Of a stretch of DNA of 6,740 bases, positions 5,599 through 6,740 are shown piece after piece (within the stretch, counting starts at the first letter, position 1; each line of letters starts with the position of its first letter). This DNA comes from Actinomycetota bacterium. Lineage in GTDB: Bacteria; Actinomycetota; Thermoleophilia; Gaiellales; Gaiellaceae. Where the stretch lies: positions 1 to 6,740 of the forward strand of contig VAXT01000020.1 of the NCBI GenBank assembly GCA_005883245.1, written 5' to 3'. The translations under genes were made by a program, and so were the position numbers. The notes under the pieces were generated by a model. It did no database searches. It saw only the letters and a program-made list of their open reading frames with translations, and was not told the DNA's origin.

Positions 5599-6495
5599 TT
5601 GAGCACCGTCCTCACGGTCAACGCGGGCTCGACGAGCCTCAAGCTCTGCCTCGTCGAGGGCGAAGATTCGAGGCCCGCGGACGGCTTCGAGCCGGCCGAC
5701 GCAGTTGGGCACCGCGTCGTCCACGGTGGCGCGCGCTACGTCGAGCCGGTGCTGATCGACGACGCTGTCGAGCAGGCGATCGACGAGCTCTCGCACATCG
5801 CGCCGCTCCACAACACGCCGGCTCTGCGCGCCATTCGCGAGGCGCGGACGGCGCTCCCGGACGTGCCGCACGTCGCGGTCTTCGACACGGCGTTCCACTC
5901 GACGATGCCCGAGGAGGCGTCCACGTACGCGATCCCCCGGCGCTGGCGCGATTGGGGCGTGCGCCGCTACGGGTTCCATGGGATCGCCGTGCAGTCGGTC
6001 GTCTCGCGGCTCGACGCGGAACGGATCGTGGCCTGCCACCTGGGCGGCGGCTGCTCGGTGACCGCCGTTCTCAACGGGCGCTCCGTCGACACGACGATGG
6101 GCTTCAGCCCACTCGAGGGTGTCCCGATGGCCACGCGGTCGGGGTCCGTCGACCCGGGCGCGCTCATCTACCTGCTTCGCGAGCGCGGCCTGACGGTTGA
6201 CGAGCTCGACAAGGGACTGGAGCACGAGTCGGGCCTGGCCGCCCTCGGCGGGCTCGACGACCCGCTCGGAATCGCGGTCTACACGTACCGGATCGCAGGA
6301 GCAGTCGCCCAGATGGCCATGGCGCTCGGCGGCATCGACCTGCTCGCGTTCTCAGGAGGAGTCGGCGAGAACAGAGCCGACGTCAGGGACGCGATCGCGG
6401 GCCGCCTCGGCCCGCTCGGGGATTTCGAGGTCGAGGTCGTCCCCGCCCGGGAAGAGCTCGTCATCGCTCGCGCGGCGCGCGACCTGCTCGCCTAA
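5599..6495 (+). CDS. ackA: Acetate kinase, compact acetate/propionate kinase type
   Basis: This protein converts acetyl-phosphate and ADP to acetate and ATP, completing the phosphoketolase route. Its 298 residues follow the acetate kinase order: VNAGSTSLK (Asn8, Ser11, Ser13), GHRVVHGG (Arg39), HIAPLHN (His71), VFDTAFHSTMP (Asp96), RRYGFHG (His127), CHLGGGCS (His147), TTMGFSPLEGVPMATRSGSV (Arg180, then DPG), FSGGVGEN (252-258) and REELVIAR (Glu286). Residues matching the catalytic and phosphate-binding set are kept, but the usual HGTSH reads HGIAV and HLGNG reads HLGGG. Classical enzymes are about 370-400 residues. The shortening is spread over the N-terminal lobe, the segment after HESGLAALGG, and the C-terminal region before REELVIAR, which looks like a compact subfamily rather than one lesion. 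The TTG start sits where homologues begin, 4 bases after the xfp stop with no clear Shine-Dalgarno, so translation is probably coupled. Confidence 0.93.
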   Translation: MSTVLTVNAGSTSLKLCLVEGEDSRPADGFEPADAVGHRVVHGGARYVEPVLIDDAVEQAIDELSHIAPLHNTPALRAIREARTALPDVPHVAVFDTAFHSTMPEEASTYAIPRRWRDWGVRRYGFHGIAVQSVVSRLDAERIVACHLGGGCSVTAVLNGRSVDTTMGFSPLEGVPMATRSGSVDPGALIYLLRERGLTVDELDKGLEHESGLAALGGLDDPLGIAVYTYRIAGAVAQMAMALGGIDLLAFSGGVGENRADVRDAIAGRLGPLGDFEVEVVPAREELVIARAARDLLA

Positions 6496-6520
6496 GCCGT
6501 CTGCCGGCGCAGCGTGGCCG

Positions 6521-6549
6521 CCCCGAGCGCGAGGGCCAGCTGCTCGGGG
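6521..6549. terminator. Stem-loops in the convergent gap after ackA
   Basis: CCCCGAGC (6521-6528) pairs perfectly with GCTCGGGG (6542-6549) around a 13-base loop. A second small hairpin, ACACG-AAG-CGTGT, occupies 6551-6563 and is followed by TTCT on the plus strand. They lie between ackA and the convergent partial gene at 6583-6740. There is no long T-tract, so they are plausible but weak bidirectional terminator signals. Confidence 0.35.
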
Positions 6550-6582
6550 GACACGAAGCGTGTTTCTAACGCACGGCGGGCG

Positions 6583-6740
6583 TCAGGGCACGATCCGGGA
6601 GGCCGAGTTGCTCGATTGGTTCGCCACCCAGATCGCTCCGCCCGCCTCCGCCAGCCCTCGTGGCTGGCGCCCGACGCGGTAGGTCCGCACGAACCTACTC
6701 GACGCGACGGCGAAGCGCGAGACGGTCGCGAGGTCGTAGT
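6583..6740 (-). CDS. C-terminal end of a YncE/Vgb-like beta-propeller protein, partial
   Basis: The minus strand, entering from the right edge, reads 51 codons to TGA 6585-6583. The sequence includes LATVSRF, VRTYRVGRQPRGLAEAGG and AIWVANQSSNSASRIVP. The pattern TYRVG-x-PRGLA-x-GG-IWVANQ-SN-SRI is one blade of the YVTN/NHL-type propellers found in YncE-like and virginiamycin B lyase-like proteins, where WVAN and VSRI recur in each blade. Only about one blade is visible, so neither total length, secretion signal nor function can be given; the family call rests on this repeat pattern. The gene converges on ackA with an 87-base gap. An alternative is the propeller tail of a larger fusion protein, such as a substrate-binding or regulatory protein. 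Confidence 0.6.
   Translation of the reverse strand, partial: YDLATVSRFAVASSRFVRTYRVGRQPRGLAEAGGAIWVANQSSNSASRIVP

Noticed and set aside
3576..5642. Minus-strand open frame of 688 codons
   Set aside because: It lies antisense to phosphoketolase, which has unmistakable family motifs along its length; this is a shadow frame.
1..6740. Mobile element, CRISPR array or RNA gene
   Set aside because: I saw no transposase or integrase motif, no terminal or spaced direct repeats, and no tRNA- or rRNA-like stretch on either strand.

Overview
The window is GC-rich and its codons end mostly in G or C. It starts several genes with GTG or TTG and carries a NarL-type two-component pair, a universal-stress-protein tail, a phosphoketolase with acetate kinase, and a beta-propeller tail. 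Together these suggest a high-GC member of the Actinomycetota, possibly Thermoleophilia or a relative. That placement is inference from codon use and gene style; no marker gene is present.

Layout. Bases 1-405 (minus strand, running off the left edge) hold an unrecognised two-domain protein. Upstream of it on the same strand are a NarL/LuxR-type response regulator (471-1115) and its GAF-GAF histidine kinase (1112-2737), whose ends overlap by 4 bases. The kinase starts at GTG 2737, on the edge of a perfect 10-bp inverted repeat (2736-2760). Upstream of that lies only the last ~26 codons of a universal stress protein gene (minus strand, to about 2859). Directly abutting it on the plus strand is the C-terminal cupredoxin domain of a NirK-like multicopper protein (to 3268). 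Then come phosphoketolase (3288-5594) and, 4 bases later, a compact acetate kinase (TTG 5599 to 6495). A short convergent gap with hairpins (6496-6582) separates acetate kinase from the C-terminal end of a beta-propeller protein on the minus strand (6583-6740, running off the right edge).

How the genes may work together. The first GAF domain of the kinase closely matches the heme-binding GAF-A domain of the mycobacterial hypoxia sensor DosS/DevS, including a His in the position of the heme ligand. A universal stress protein, a nitrite-reductase-like copper protein and the phosphoketolase-acetate kinase route (acetyl-phosphate and ATP without respiration) make sense beside an oxygen/NO/redox-responsive regulator. 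I read the locus as a low-oxygen or nitrosative-stress energy module; this is inference.

The most unusual features are lesions. First, two divergent genes (usp leftward, nirK-like rightward) have both lost their 5' ends and everything between them at one junction near 2857-2861. Second, the phosphoketolase lacks about 28 residues that form part of the thiamine-diphosphate pyrimidine pocket, in frame, at base 4736/4737. Each could be a real deletion or an assembly error, and read mapping would decide. I see no CRISPR array, tRNA, rRNA or insertion sequence.
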